Shown: positions 35,309 to 44,107 of the stretch, one piece after another
Position numbering within the stretch: the first letter of the stretch is position 1
Layout of the letters: every line of letters starts with the position of its first letter
Notes under the pieces: model-generated
What the model was told of the DNA's origin: nothing
Database searches by the model: none
The model's input: only the letters and a program-made list of their open reading frames with translations
Assembly: GCF_030505195.1 (NCBI RefSeq)
Contig: NZ_CP129672.1
Coordinates: forward strand, 2,452,501-2,516,500
From: Comamonas testosteroni
GTDB lineage: Bacteria > Pseudomonadota > Gammaproteobacteria > Burkholderiales > Burkholderiaceae_C
DNA length: 64,000 nucleotides
Direction of reading: 5' to 3'
Program-made: the position numbers and the translations under genes

Positions 35309-36673
35309 ATGCAGCAACAAGACTTTGATTACGACTTTCTGGTCATCGGCGCTGGCTCGGGCGGCGTGCGCGCCAGCCGTGTGGCAGCCGGTCTGGGGGC
35401 CCGCGTGGCTGTAGTGGAAGCGGCCCAATTGGGCGGTACCTGCGTCAACGTGGGCTGCATCCCCAAGAAGCTGCTCAGCCATGCCGCGCACTTCAGCCAG
35501 CTGGCCGAGGAGGCCCGGGGCTTTGGCTGGCAGCTGGAGCAGCCGCGCTTCGACTGGCCCACGCTGATTGCCAACAAGGACCGCGAAATCGAGCGCCTGA
35601 ACGGTGTCTACGGCCGCATGCTGGCCGGCGCAGGCATTACCCTTATCCACGGCCGAGCGGCGCTCTCGGGGCCGCATAGCGTGCTGGTGAACGGCCAGAC
35701 CATCCATGCCCGCCATATCCTGATTGCAACGGGCGGAACGCCCAGCCTGCCCGATATTCCAGGTGTGGAGCATGCCATCAGCTCTGACGAGGCCTTCCAT
35801 CTGCGGCATCTTCCCGGGCGGGTGGTGGTCGTGGGCGGAGGCTATATCGCAGTCGAGTTCGCCTCCATCTTCAACGGGCTGGGTGCCGAGACGACCCTGC
35901 TGCACCGCCGCCAGCAGCTGCTACGCGGCTTTGATGCAGACCTGGGTCTGCATCTGGGCCAGGAGATGGCCCAGCTGGGGGTGAACTTCCGTTGGGAGGA
36001 TGAAATTCAGGCCATCGACAAGCAGGCGGACGGCCTGCACCTGCAGCTCAAGAGCGGCGAGCAGCTGGTCGTGGACTGCGTGATGTATGCCACGGGTCGT
36101 GTGCCCCTGATCGAAGGCCTGGGGCTGGAGGCTGCGGGGGTCAAGGTCAACGACAAGGGCGCCATCGAGGTGGACCCGCATTTCTGCAGCAGCGTGCCCT
36201 CCATCCATGCCGTGGGCGATGTGGTCGATCGCATGGCCCTGACCCCCGTGGCGCTGGCTGAGGGGACAGTGCTCGCCCATCATCTGTTCGGCCAGGGCGG
36301 CAAGAGCGCTCCCGACTACGAGCTGGTGCCGACGGCAGTGTTTTCCCATCCGCAGGTGGGCACCGTGGGCCTGTCAGAGGAGCTGGCGCGCGAGCGCTTC
36401 GGCGCTGTGCAGGTTTTCCAGTCCGGCTTCAGGCCGCTGACCAACCGCATGGGGGCCGAGCCCGAGAATGTCTTCCTCAAGCTCATCGTCTCCAAGGCCG
36501 ACCAGCGCGTGCGCGGCGTGCATATGGTGGGCGAGGGCGCGGGCGAGCTGATGCAGGGCTTTGCCGTGGCGCTGCAATGCGGCGCGACCAAGCAGCAGTT
36601 CGATTCGACCATAGGCATACACCCGACCGTGGCCGAGGAGCTGGTGACCATGCGGGAGCCGGTGCGCGAATGA
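35309..36673 (+). CDS. gor: Glutathione-disulfide reductase
   Basis: A 454-aa flavoenzyme that reduces glutathione disulfide with NADPH. The FAD motif is VIGAGSGGVRASRVAAGLG; the redox disulfide is in GGTCVNVGCIPKKLL. The NADPH motif is VVVVGGGYIAVEFASIFNGLG with following arginines (HRRQQLLRGF) that fit NADPH. The C-terminal active-site base is in GIHPTVAEELVTMREP. All key residues are present and the length is normal. Single gene, ended by a bidirectional terminator shared with the min operon. Confidence 0.95.
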   Translation: MQQQDFDYDFLVIGAGSGGVRASRVAAGLGARVAVVEAAQLGGTCVNVGCIPKKLLSHAAHFSQLAEEARGFGWQLEQPRFDWPTLIANKDREIERLNGVYGRMLAGAGITLIHGRAALSGPHSVLVNGQTIHARHILIATGGTPSLPDIPGVEHAISSDEAFHLRHLPGRVVVVGGGYIAVEFASIFNGLGAETTLLHRRQQLLRGFDADLGLHLGQEMAQLGVNFRWEDEIQAIDKQADGLHLQLKSGEQLVVDCVMYATGRVPLIEGLGLEAAGVKVNDKGAIEVDPHFCSSVPSIHAVGDVVDRMALTPVALAEGTVLAHHLFGQGGKSAPDYELVPTAVFSHPQVGTVGLSEELARERFGAVQVFQSGFRPLTNRMGAEPENVFLKLIVSKADQRVRGVHMVGEGAGELMQGFAVALQCGATKQQFDSTIGIHPTVAEELVTMREPVRE

Positions 36674-36725
36674 GAAACGACCCCGCGCGTTCGCACTGCG
36701 GGGCGCGCAGTGCGGCACCGCAATG

Positions 36726-36753
36726 AAAAATGGGCCTTTTCAGGCCCATTTCT
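36726..36753. terminator. Bidirectional terminator between gor and minE
   Basis: Arms AAATGGGCC and GGCCCATTT with a 6-nt loop; A-rich before and T-containing after. Confidence 0.75.
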
Positions 36754-36793
36754 TATGCATCAAGCGCCATACGCTTGAAAGAGTGAGTCGACT

Positions 36794-37060
36794 TCAGCCG
36801 CGTGCGGCGTCCGGCAGCTCGATCTTGACTTCCAGAACCTCAAGGTTTTCCTGGCGCTCCAGCTGGACCTTGATGTCGCTGGGGTTGATGTCCACATACT
36901 TGGAAATCACGGCCATCAGCTCTTTTTGCAGGGCCGGAAGATAGTCGGGCTTGCCGCTTTCGCCGCCCACGCGCTCGCGCGCGAGAATGATCTGCAGACG
37001 CTCCTTGGCGACCGAAGCGGACTTCTTCTTCTCTCCGAGCAGAAACGACAACATGGACAT
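36794..37060 (-). CDS. minE: Cell division topological specificity factor MinE
   Basis: An 88-aa protein with the membrane-targeting N-terminus and MinD-binding region ([28 protein letters not shown]) and the C-terminal topological domain ([44 protein letters not shown]). It forms the moving ring that drives MinCD off the membrane, so that Z-ring placement is at midcell. It is the last of minC-minD-minE, 5 bp after minD. Confidence 0.97.
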   Translation of the reverse strand: MSMLSFLLGEKKKSASVAKERLQIILARERVGGESGKPDYLPALQKELMAVISKYVDINPSDIKVQLERQENLEVLEVKIELPDAARG

Positions 37061-37065
37061 AAGGC

Positions 37066-37878
37066 TTACCTCCCGCCAAACATGCGTTTGAAGAAGCCGG
37101 GCTTGACGGCTTCGGTAAAGCGCATGGGTTTTTCTTCACCCAGGAAGCGTGCCACCACGTCCTGATAGGCCTCGGCCACGTCCGTACCCTGCATGTGCAC
37201 GGCAGGAATGCCCTGGTTGGAGGCCTGGAGCACGGTTTCGGATTCGGGGATCACGCCGATCAGCTCGATGCGCAGAATGTCCTGGATGTCCTCCAGCGAC
37301 AGCATCTGGCCGTCTTCCACGCGATTGGGGTTGTAGCGCGTGATCAGCAGATGCTCCTTGATGCGTTCGCCCTTGACCGCACGCTCCGTCTTGGAGCTGA
37401 GCATGCCCAAAATACGGTCGGAGTCACGCACTGACGAGACTTCGGGGTTGGTCACCACCAGGGCCTCTTCGGCATAGTGCATGGCCATCAGCGCGCCGCT
37501 TTCAATGCCGGCGGGCGAGTCGCAGATGATGAACTCGAAGTCCATGGCGGACAGATCGTCCAGCACCTTCTTCACGCCTTCCTGCGTCAGGGCTTCCTTG
37601 TCTCGGGTCTGCGAGGCGGCCAGCACGAACAGGTTTTCGCACTGCTTGTCCTTGATCAGGGCCTGGTTCAGATTGGCTTCGCCCTGGATGACATTGATGA
37701 GGTCATAGACCACGCGGCGTTCGCAGCCCATGATCAGATCGAGATTGCGCAGACCCACATCGAAGTCAATCACTGCGGTCTTGTGGCCGCGCAGAGCGAG
37801 GCCGGATGCGAAGCTGGCGCTGGTGGTGGTCTTGCCGACACCGCCTTTGCCAGAGGTCACGACGACGATTTTGGCCAT
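37066..37878 (-). CDS. minD: Septum site-determining ATPase MinD
   Basis: A 270-aa deviant-Walker ATPase. [18 protein letters not shown] is the N-terminal P-loop; [22 protein letters not shown] and [20 protein letters not shown] follow. The last residues ([17 protein letters not shown]) form the amphipathic membrane-targeting helix. With ATP it dimerises on the membrane and recruits MinC. Between minC (58 bp) and minE (5 bp). Confidence 0.98.
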   Translation of the reverse strand: MAKIVVVTSGKGGVGKTTTSASFASGLALRGHKTAVIDFDVGLRNLDLIMGCERRVVYDLINVIQGEANLNQALIKDKQCENLFVLAASQTRDKEALTQEGVKKVLDDLSAMDFEFIICDSPAGIESGALMAMHYAEEALVVTNPEVSSVRDSDRILGMLSSKTERAVKGERIKEHLLITRYNPNRVEDGQMLSLEDIQDILRIELIGVIPESETVLQASNQGIPAVHMQGTDVAEAYQDVVARFLGEEKPMRFTEAVKPGFFKRMFGGR

Positions 37879-37936
37879 GTTTGCACGATTCCTTTAAGAC
37901 AAATGGGGCAGGTTGATAGGGTGTCCGGTGTGTCTC

Positions 37937-38671
37937 TCATACCGGCTCGATAACGATGCTTTCTCCCTCCAGGCGCACCTTGGCTGCTTTGCCGGCGACT
38001 TCTTTGGGGAGATCGGTTTCAATTGTGCGGTAGATACCTGCAATGGAAAGCAGTTGCGCCTCCATGCAAGTGCTAAAAATTCTTGCGCTGGTATTGCCGC
38101 TGGCCCCGGCCACGGCGCGGCCGCGCAGAGGCGCATAGACATGGACGTTGCCGTCTGCAATGACTTCTGCGCCATAGCTGACCATGTCCAGAACCACAAT
38201 GTCGGTGCCTTTGGCATAGACGCGCTGGCCCGAGCGCAGCGGCCGATCCACGATGACGGCATCGGCCAGAGGCGCAGGCACCTCGACCTCCACTTCGCGA
38301 ATGATTTCGTGGATTTGCGGCTCGGCGCGGCGCGTCGGCATGGCATCGGGGGCTGCACTCAGACCCAGGGCCTTGGCTGCTTGCATCTGGGCCTCGCTGC
38401 CGCTGCGCACGGCAACCGGCACTGTGCGGTGGTTGCGCAGGGCCTCGATCAGGGCCGGAAAGTCGATTTCTTCGTCTGCTTCGCGTACCTGGCTGAGGTC
38501 GATCAGCACGGGGTCGTTGTCGAAGAAGTCCGGGTCGTCGGCAAGACGGCGGGCCAGATCCTGCGCCAGCGCCTGCATGTCGGTGCTGCGAAGCACCACG
38601 GAAAGCACCGGCAGTTGCGCGCTCTTGAGGTCAAAGCTGGGGCGCTCGGCGCCGGTCGGTTCAACAGACAT
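37937..38671 (-). CDS. minC: Septum site-determining protein MinC
   Basis: A 244-aa division inhibitor. The N-terminal domain (FDLKSAQLPVLSVVLRSTDMQALAQDLARRL) binds FtsZ. After a linker of about 25 residues the C-terminal beta-helix (DRPLRSGQRVYAKGTDIVVLDMVSYGAEVIADGNVHVYAPLRGRAVAGASG) is a clear MinC signature. First gene of the min operon. The promoter must lie in the 149 bp shared with the divergent hydratase gene. Confidence 0.96.
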   Translation of the reverse strand: MSVEPTGAERPSFDLKSAQLPVLSVVLRSTDMQALAQDLARRLADDPDFFDNDPVLIDLSQVREADEEIDFPALIEALRNHRTVPVAVRSGSEAQMQAAKALGLSAAPDAMPTRRAEPQIHEIIREVEVEVPAPLADAVIVDRPLRSGQRVYAKGTDIVVLDMVSYGAEVIADGNVHVYAPLRGRAVAGASGNTSARIFSTCMEAQLLSIAGIYRTIETDLPKEVAGKAAKVRLEGESIVIEPV

Positions 38672-38820
38672 GGATGGGGTCAGCGCACACCAGGTGCTCT
38701 ATGAGGACGACAAAGTGTACCTGTCAACCGGCAAAAGATAAGGTCACCGAGTGTTTGCACTGCAACACTTGATGCACCTCAGAGGCCTCTACCGGCGCAG
38801 CTCTGGATGAAAATACAGTC

Positions 38821-39570
38821 ATGTCTCCAGAGCTTTTGATCCAGGGCGCCTGTGCCAGCATCACCTTGCGCCGCCCCGAAGTTGCCAACAAACTGCTGCC
38901 CGAGGACCTCGGCGTGCTGCGTCGCCAGATCGATGAGGTCAACGCCAGCCCTGCGGTGCTGGTGCTGACGCTGCAGGCGGTAGGCAAGCATTTCTGCAGC
39001 GGTTATGACATTGGCGAGATTGCCAACAGCCAGAACGAGGGCAGCTCCTTCGGCGAGATGGTGGACGCCATCGAAAACTGCCGCCCCGTGACCATTGCCG
39101 CCATTCAGGGCGGTGTGTTTGGCGGCGCCACCGATATGGCGCTGGCCTGCGACTTCCGCGTCGGCGGGGCCAACAGCCAGATGTTCATGCCTGCCGCACG
39201 GCTGGGCCTGCATTTTTACCGCTCGGGCCTGGAGCGCTATGTGACCCGCCTGGGCGTGGATACGGCCAAGCGCCTGTTCCTGAGCTGCGAGAAGCTGCAG
39301 GCCCAGGCCATGAAGGACTGCGGCTTTCTGACCGATCTGGTGGACGGCACCGATATCTGCGAGCGCGTGGTGCAGCTGCAGACCACGTTGGCCGGCATGG
39401 CGCCGCTGGCGCTGCTGGGCATGAAGAAACACCTCAACGCCATTGCCCGCGGCGTGCATGACAGGGCCGCCATCGATGCAGCCGTGCAGGCCACCATCGA
39501 GTCGGCCGATCTGAAGGAGGGCGGTGCGGCCTGGCGCGAAAAAAGAGCCGCCCGCTTTCAGGGGCACTGA
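38821..39570 (+). CDS. Enoyl-CoA hydratase/isomerase family protein
   Basis: A 249-aa crotonase-fold enzyme. VGKHFCSGYDIGEIANSQ and AAIQGGVFGGATDMALACDFRVGG form the oxyanion hole; AARLGLHFYRSGLERYVTRLGVDTAKRLFLSCEKL follows the usual order. The glutamates of true hydratases at the two catalytic positions are not obvious (Gly/Ala in FGGATDMAL), so it could be an isomerase or another crotonase reaction. Divergent from minC. Substrate unknown. Confidence 0.83.
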   Translation: MSPELLIQGACASITLRRPEVANKLLPEDLGVLRRQIDEVNASPAVLVLTLQAVGKHFCSGYDIGEIANSQNEGSSFGEMVDAIENCRPVTIAAIQGGVFGGATDMALACDFRVGGANSQMFMPAARLGLHFYRSGLERYVTRLGVDTAKRLFLSCEKLQAQAMKDCGFLTDLVDGTDICERVVQLQTTLAGMAPLALLGMKKHLNAIARGVHDRAAIDAAVQATIESADLKEGGAAWREKRAARFQGH

Positions 39571-39574
39571 GCCC

Positions 39575-39640
39575 AAGAAGGGACGGCATTCCTTTGCAAA
39601 GCGGAGGGGCCAGCCAGGCCCTTGCTCCGCGCCTGCCGCG
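39575..39640. repeat. Partial REP-like repeat
   Basis: The stretch GGGGCCAGCCAGGCCCTTGC resembles the end of the copy at 47095-47190. It fills the gap between the hydratase and acetoacetyl-CoA synthetase genes, which converge. Confidence 0.4.
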
Positions 39641-41782
39641 TCAGGACACCGTGCCTGCTTCGGCCCTGGCCAGGTACTCCCTGGCGAAGCCCTCGTACCA
39701 GTCCAGGCAGCCGGGGTTGGCCATGGCGTCCTTGTTGACCACCTTGGTCAGGGGCTGCCCCAGCAGCAGCTTCTTGATGGGCAGCTCCTGCTTCTTGCCG
39801 CTGAGCGTGCGCGGTATCTCGGCCACGGCAAAGATATCGTCGGGCACAAAGCGGGGCGACAGCGCCGAGCGTATGGCCTTGTTGATGCGCTCGCGCAGCG
39901 CCGCATCGAGCTCCACGCCCGGACGCAGGGCGACAAACAGCGGCATATAGCTGTCCTTGCCCAGATACTCCAGATCCACCACCATGCTGTCCAGCACCTC
40001 GGGCAGGGCTTCTACGGCGCTGTAGATCTCGCTGGTGCCCATGCGCAGGCCATGGCGGTTGATGGTGGCGTCGCTGCGGCCGTAGATGATGCAGCCGCCC
40101 TCGCCGAGCAGCTTGATCCAGTCGCCATGACGCCAGACAGGCCCCATCTCGGCCGGGCCGTCGCCGCCGCCGGGTTGGCGGCCATGACCAGCGGGATACA
40201 TGTCGAAATAGCTGGACAGGTATCTTTTCCCGTCCGTGTCTCCCCACAGGAACAGCGGCATGGATGGAATGGGCTGGGTGCAGACCAGCTCGCCGACCTC
40301 GTCCATCACAGGCTGGCCCTCTTCGTTCCAGGCCTCGACGGCCGCGCCCAGCTGGCGGCACTGCATGACGCCGGGCACCAGCGGCAGATCGCGGTTGCCG
40401 CCGATGAAGGCCCCCGCGAAGTCGGTGCCGCCCGAGAGGTTGTTCCACCAGATGTCGCCCCCGCGCTCCCCCAAAGGGGCCTTCCCGGCCTGGGACGGCT
40501 CTGCGCCGCTCATCTGCCGGATCTTGCGGAACTGATCCGTGCCCCACTGCTGCACCTCGGCAGACAGCGGCGAGCCCGTGCTGCCCAGCCCGCGTATGCG
40601 TGACAGATCGCCGCAGGCGGACAGATCGATGCCGGCTTTCATGCAGTTGGCGTAGAAGGCCGCGCCCGAGCCAAAGCTGGTCACGCCGGTCTCGGCTGCG
40701 AAGCGCCACAGCGTGCCCCAGTCGGGCTTGTCCTTGCTGCCGCCGGGGCTGCCGTCAAAGATCACGCAGGTTGTGCCGCCCAGCAGGCCCGAGACCTGGG
40801 CATTCCACATCACCCAGCCCGTGGAGCTGTACCAGTGATAGCGCTCGCCCCAGCTGTTGGGCTCGTAGCTGCAGCCGATGTCGTTGTGCAGACCCTTGAG
40901 CTGCAGTGCCACCAGCACCATGCCGCCATGGCCGTGGACGATGGGCTTGGGCAGGCCGGTGGTGCCGCTGGAGTAGACGATCCACAGCGGATGGTCGAAC
41001 GCCAGCCACTCGGGCTCAAAGGCAGCGGTATCAGCATCATTTCGCGCTGTAACGCTGGTGTAGTCTGCGGTGTCAGCTATCTTTATCGAGGTATTCAGAT
41101 TGGGCACCAGCACCACGTGCTGCACGCTGGGCAGGCCTTGGCGCAGCTCCTGCAGGACCTCGCGGCGGTCAATGTCCTTGCCTGCGTAGTGCACGCCGTC
41201 CACGGCGATCAGCGCCTTGGGCGCTATCTGCTGGAAGCGGTCGAGCACGGCATGGGTGCCCATGTCGGGCGCGCAGAGGCTCCAGATGGCGCCCAGGCTG
41301 GCGCAGGCCAGAAAGGCGACGATGGCCTCGGGAATATTGGGCAGATAGGCCGCGACGCGGTCGCCCTTGGCGACGCCCTGCGCGCGCAGATGCAGGGCCA
41401 GGGCCGCCACCTGGCGCTGCAGCTCGGGCCAGCTCAGCTCGCGCTGCAGGCCTTGTTCGTTGCGGCTGATGACGGCCGGCATGCCGGCGGCATGGGCCGG
41501 CTGGACATGGCGCAGCACCTGCTGCACATAGTTCACCTGCGCGCCCGGAAACCACTGCGCGCCGGGCATGGTGTTGCTGGCCAGCACGGCACTGTGCGGC
41601 GTGGGCGACTGCAGATCGAAGTAATCCCAGATGCTTTGCCAGAAGGCATCGAGATCGCTGGTCGACCAGCGCCACAGTGCGTCATAGTCGGCGAAGCTCA
41701 GGCCGCGTGTCTCACGCAGCCAGTTCTGGTACAGCCGGATCTGGGGAATATAGGGGGCGGGGTGTTGGGGGGCGCAAGACAT
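39641..41782 (-). CDS. Acetoacetyl-CoA synthetase
   Basis: A 713-aa acyl-AMP ligase that activates acetoacetate to acetoacetyl-CoA. The ATP motif is IVYSSGTTGLPKPIVHGHGG; YHWYSSTGWVMWNAQVSGLLGG, WWNNLSGGTDFAGAFIGG, YGRSDATINRHGLRMGTSEIY and the C-terminal lysine motif RTLSGKKQELPIKKLL are all there. It is longer than the usual 650-670 aa. Two low-complexity stretches appear inserted: SGAEPSQAGKAPLGERGG (about 40452-40512) before WWNNL, and AGHGRQPGGGDGPAEMG (about 40137-40195) in the region YFDMYP...VWRHGDW. The first may come from an intergenic repeat. The frame is intact. Start ATG 41782 is the family start; no strong ribosome binding site. Confidence 0.93.
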   Translation of the reverse strand: MSCAPQHPAPYIPQIRLYQNWLRETRGLSFADYDALWRWSTSDLDAFWQSIWDYFDLQSPTPHSAVLASNTMPGAQWFPGAQVNYVQQVLRHVQPAHAAGMPAVISRNEQGLQRELSWPELQRQVAALALHLRAQGVAKGDRVAAYLPNIPEAIVAFLACASLGAIWSLCAPDMGTHAVLDRFQQIAPKALIAVDGVHYAGKDIDRREVLQELRQGLPSVQHVVLVPNLNTSIKIADTADYTSVTARNDADTAAFEPEWLAFDHPLWIVYSSGTTGLPKPIVHGHGGMVLVALQLKGLHNDIGCSYEPNSWGERYHWYSSTGWVMWNAQVSGLLGGTTCVIFDGSPGGSKDKPDWGTLWRFAAETGVTSFGSGAAFYANCMKAGIDLSACGDLSRIRGLGSTGSPLSAEVQQWGTDQFRKIRQMSGAEPSQAGKAPLGERGGDIWWNNLSGGTDFAGAFIGGNRDLPLVPGVMQCRQLGAAVEAWNEEGQPVMDEVGELVCTQPIPSMPLFLWGDTDGKRYLSSYFDMYPAGHGRQPGGGDGPAEMGPVWRHGDWIKLLGEGGCIIYGRSDATINRHGLRMGTSEIYSAVEALPEVLDSMVVDLEYLGKDSYMPLFVALRPGVELDAALRERINKAIRSALSPRFVPDDIFAVAEIPRTLSGKKQELPIKKLLLGQPLTKVVNKDAMANPGCLDWYEGFAREYLARAEAGTVS
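40452..40512 (-). repeat. Possible REP-derived insert inside the acetoacetyl-CoA synthetase gene
   Basis: A GC-rich stretch with CCCTTTGGGGGAGCGCGGG on the minus strand, matching the general layout of REP-like repeats seen at 18287 and 49268, yet in frame with the enzyme. Similarity is partial. Confidence 0.35.
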
Positions 41783-41955
41783 GCCCCCAGCCTAGCGCCG
41801 CGGGCCGCGCAAGTCATTGGTGGTGGCCCCTTGGCCTGTCACCTGCGCAGCAGCGAGGTCGGCTGTATGGGCGCACACCAGCACAGCTCAGCGGTCAAAC
41901 CGATAATCGGGGCCTGTCTACACCGTCAACGGCGCATGCCGGCGACCCGCACCCC

Positions 41956-43875
41956 ATGTCCGCTTTGCCCACCCGCGTGCTGGCCGTCATTCCGCCGATG
42001 ACGCAGCTCAACACTCCCTACCCCTCCACGGCCTATCTGACCGGATTTCTGCGCTCGCGTGGCATCACCGCCATGCAGGAAGACCTGGCACTGGCCCTGG
42101 TGCTGCAGCTGCTCTCGCCCGATGGCCTGCGCGCCGTGGCCCAGCGCATCCAGAGCCTGCCGGTCGGCAAGCACACGCCTGCCGTGCAGTCCTTTGTCGC
42201 GCAGCAGGAGCGCTATCTGGCCACGATTGCGCCCACGATTGCGTTTTTGCAGGGGCGAGATTCCACGCTGGCCCACCGCATCGTGGGGCGCCACTTTCTG
42301 CCCGAAGGCCCGCGCTTTGCCACGCTCGATGTGTATGAGGACGAGGAAGGCGGCGATCCGCTGGGCTGGGCCTTTGGCGCTTTAGGACTGCAGGACAAGG
42401 CCAAGCATCTGGCCACGCTGTACCTCAACGATCTGGCCGATGTGCTGCGCGATGCCGTGGACGAGCGCTTCGAGTTCGTGCGCTATGCCGAGTCGCTGGC
42501 CGGCAGCCAGCCCAGCTTCGATCCGCTGGCCAATGCCCTTGCGGCAGAGCCCAATCTGGTGGACGAGGTGCTGGAGCGCCTGACGCTGGAGGCCGTGGAG
42601 CGCCACCAGCCCACGGTGGTGCTGCTGTCCGTGCCCTTTCCGGGCTCGGCCTATGCGGCGTTTCGCATTGCCCAGACCATCAAGCGGCGCTTCCCGCAGA
42701 TCGCCACCGTGCTGGGCGGCGGCTTTGTCAACACCGAGCTGCGCGAGCTGGCCGAGCCGCGCGTGTTCGACTACTTCGACTTCGTGACGCTGGATGCGGG
42801 CGAGCGCCCGCTGCTGGCGCTGCTTGAGCATCTGCGCGGCGAGCGCGGCAGATCGCGTCTGGTGCGCACTTTTGTGCGCGGCAGTGATGACGAAGGTGGC
42901 AAGGTCCAGTACGTGAACATGATGGAGTCCGACATCGCGTTTGCCGAGGTCGGCACGCCCACCTGGGACGGCCTGCCGCTGGACCGATACCTGTCGCTGC
43001 TGGACATGCTCAACCCCATGCACCGCCTGTGGAGCGACGGGCGCTGGAACAAGCTCACCGTGGCCCATGGCTGCTACTGGAAGAAGTGCAGCTTCTGCGA
43101 CGTGAGCCTGGACTATATCGGCCGCTACGAGGGCGCCAGCGCCGCCGTGCTGGCCGACCGCATCGAAGCCATCGTCGCCGAGACCGGCCAGACCGGCTTT
43201 CACTTTGTCGATGAGGCCGCGCCGCCCAAGGCGCTCAAGGCGCTGTCGCAGGAGCTGATTGCGCGCAACGCCGGCATCTCCTGGTGGGGCAATGTGCGCT
43301 TTGAGAAGACCTTCACGCCCGAGCTGGCCGAGCTGATGGCCGACAGCGGCTGCATCGCCATCTCCGGCGGTCTGGAAGTGGCATCCGACCGGCTGCTGGC
43401 GCTGATGAAAAAAGGCGTGACCGTGGACCAGGTGGCACGCGTGACCAAGGCGTTCTCGGAGGCCGGCATTCTGGTCCATGCCTATCTGATGTACGGCTTT
43501 CCGACGCAGACCGTGCAGGACACGGTGGACGCGCTCGAATATGTGCGCCAGCTGTTTCTCAACGGCTGCATTCAAAGCGGCTTCTTTCACCGCTTCAGCT
43601 GCACCGTGCATTCGCCCGTGGGCCTCAACCCCGAGGAATACGGCATCGAGCTGCCGCCGCTGCCCGAGGGCAACTTTGCCAAGAACGACCGCCCCTTCAT
43701 CGACCCCACGGGCGTCGATCACGATGCCCTGGGCGCGGCGCTCAAGAAGGCCATCTACAACTTCATGCACGGCATCGGGCTGGAGGAGGATGTGCGCATG
43801 TGGTTCCCGTTCAAGGTGCCCAAGCCTACGGTCAAGCGCGACCGCATCGCACGCGCGTTGCAGCAGAATCAATGA
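41956..43875 (+). CDS. Radical SAM protein with B12-binding-like N-terminal domain
   Basis: A 639-aa protein. The N-terminal 250 residues resemble a Rossmann B12-binding domain (VLAVIPPMTQLNTPYPSTAYLTGFLRSRG; later ATVLGGGFVNTELRELAEPRVFDYFDFVTLDAGERPLLALLEHL) but no DxHxxG motif is seen, so it may bind cobalamin base-off, or not at all. The radical SAM core starts at HGCYWKKCSFCD: Cys373, Cys378, Cys381, a Cx4Cx2C spacing, not the usual Cx3Cx2C. GGLEVASDRLLALMKKG and YLMYGFPTQT follow as in the family. A C-terminal region of about 130 residues is unassigned. Substrate unknown. ATG 41956 is chosen; the frame is open upstream. Divergent from the synthetase gene. Confidence 0.8.
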   Translation: MSALPTRVLAVIPPMTQLNTPYPSTAYLTGFLRSRGITAMQEDLALALVLQLLSPDGLRAVAQRIQSLPVGKHTPAVQSFVAQQERYLATIAPTIAFLQGRDSTLAHRIVGRHFLPEGPRFATLDVYEDEEGGDPLGWAFGALGLQDKAKHLATLYLNDLADVLRDAVDERFEFVRYAESLAGSQPSFDPLANALAAEPNLVDEVLERLTLEAVERHQPTVVLLSVPFPGSAYAAFRIAQTIKRRFPQIATVLGGGFVNTELRELAEPRVFDYFDFVTLDAGERPLLALLEHLRGERGRSRLVRTFVRGSDDEGGKVQYVNMMESDIAFAEVGTPTWDGLPLDRYLSLLDMLNPMHRLWSDGRWNKLTVAHGCYWKKCSFCDVSLDYIGRYEGASAAVLADRIEAIVAETGQTGFHFVDEAAPPKALKALSQELIARNAGISWWGNVRFEKTFTPELAELMADSGCIAISGGLEVASDRLLALMKKGVTVDQVARVTKAFSEAGILVHAYLMYGFPTQTVQDTVDALEYVRQLFLNGCIQSGFFHRFSCTVHSPVGLNPEEYGIELPPLPEGNFAKNDRPFIDPTGVDHDALGAALKKAIYNFMHGIGLEEDVRMWFPFKVPKPTVKRDRIARALQQNQ

Positions 43876-43932
43876 ATTTGATAGCTGCTTGCGCATGCTG
43901 ATAAACAACCTTGGGTTTGTTTATCTATCAAT
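43876..43932 (+). repeat. AT-rich dispersed intergenic element
   Basis: Starts TTTGATAGCTGCTTGCGC and ends TTTATCTATCAA. It begins 1 bp after the radical SAM stop. Confidence 0.6.
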
Positions 43933-43975
43933 TTGTTGATGGTGTTGCGCTGAAAGCTATCTATTTGATAGTTTG
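43933..43975 (-). repeat. AT-rich dispersed element, opposite orientation
   Basis: Contains TTGCGCTGAAAGCTATC followed by TTTGATAG. With the copy at 43876 it forms a head-to-head pair in the 232-bp gap before the NCS2 permease. Confidence 0.5.
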
Positions 43976-44028
43976 CTCTTGTACAGCTGTTTTCCCGCGT
44001 GTGCGAGAGACCACAGTCCCCGGTTTAC

Positions 44029-44061
44029 CAGTGCTTGCACGACCCCAGCAGGCAAGCACTG
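44029..44061 (+). promoter_or_regulatory. Inverted repeat upstream of the NCS2 permease
   Basis: Perfect 10-bp arms CAGTGCTTGC and GCAAGCACTG, 13 bp apart, just before a possible -10 box (CATAAT, 44067). It could be an operator or an early mRNA hairpin. Confidence 0.45.
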
Positions 44062-44107
44062 CTTGCCATAATCTGCTCCGTTTTTGATATCTCCAAGGAG
44101 CGATGGG

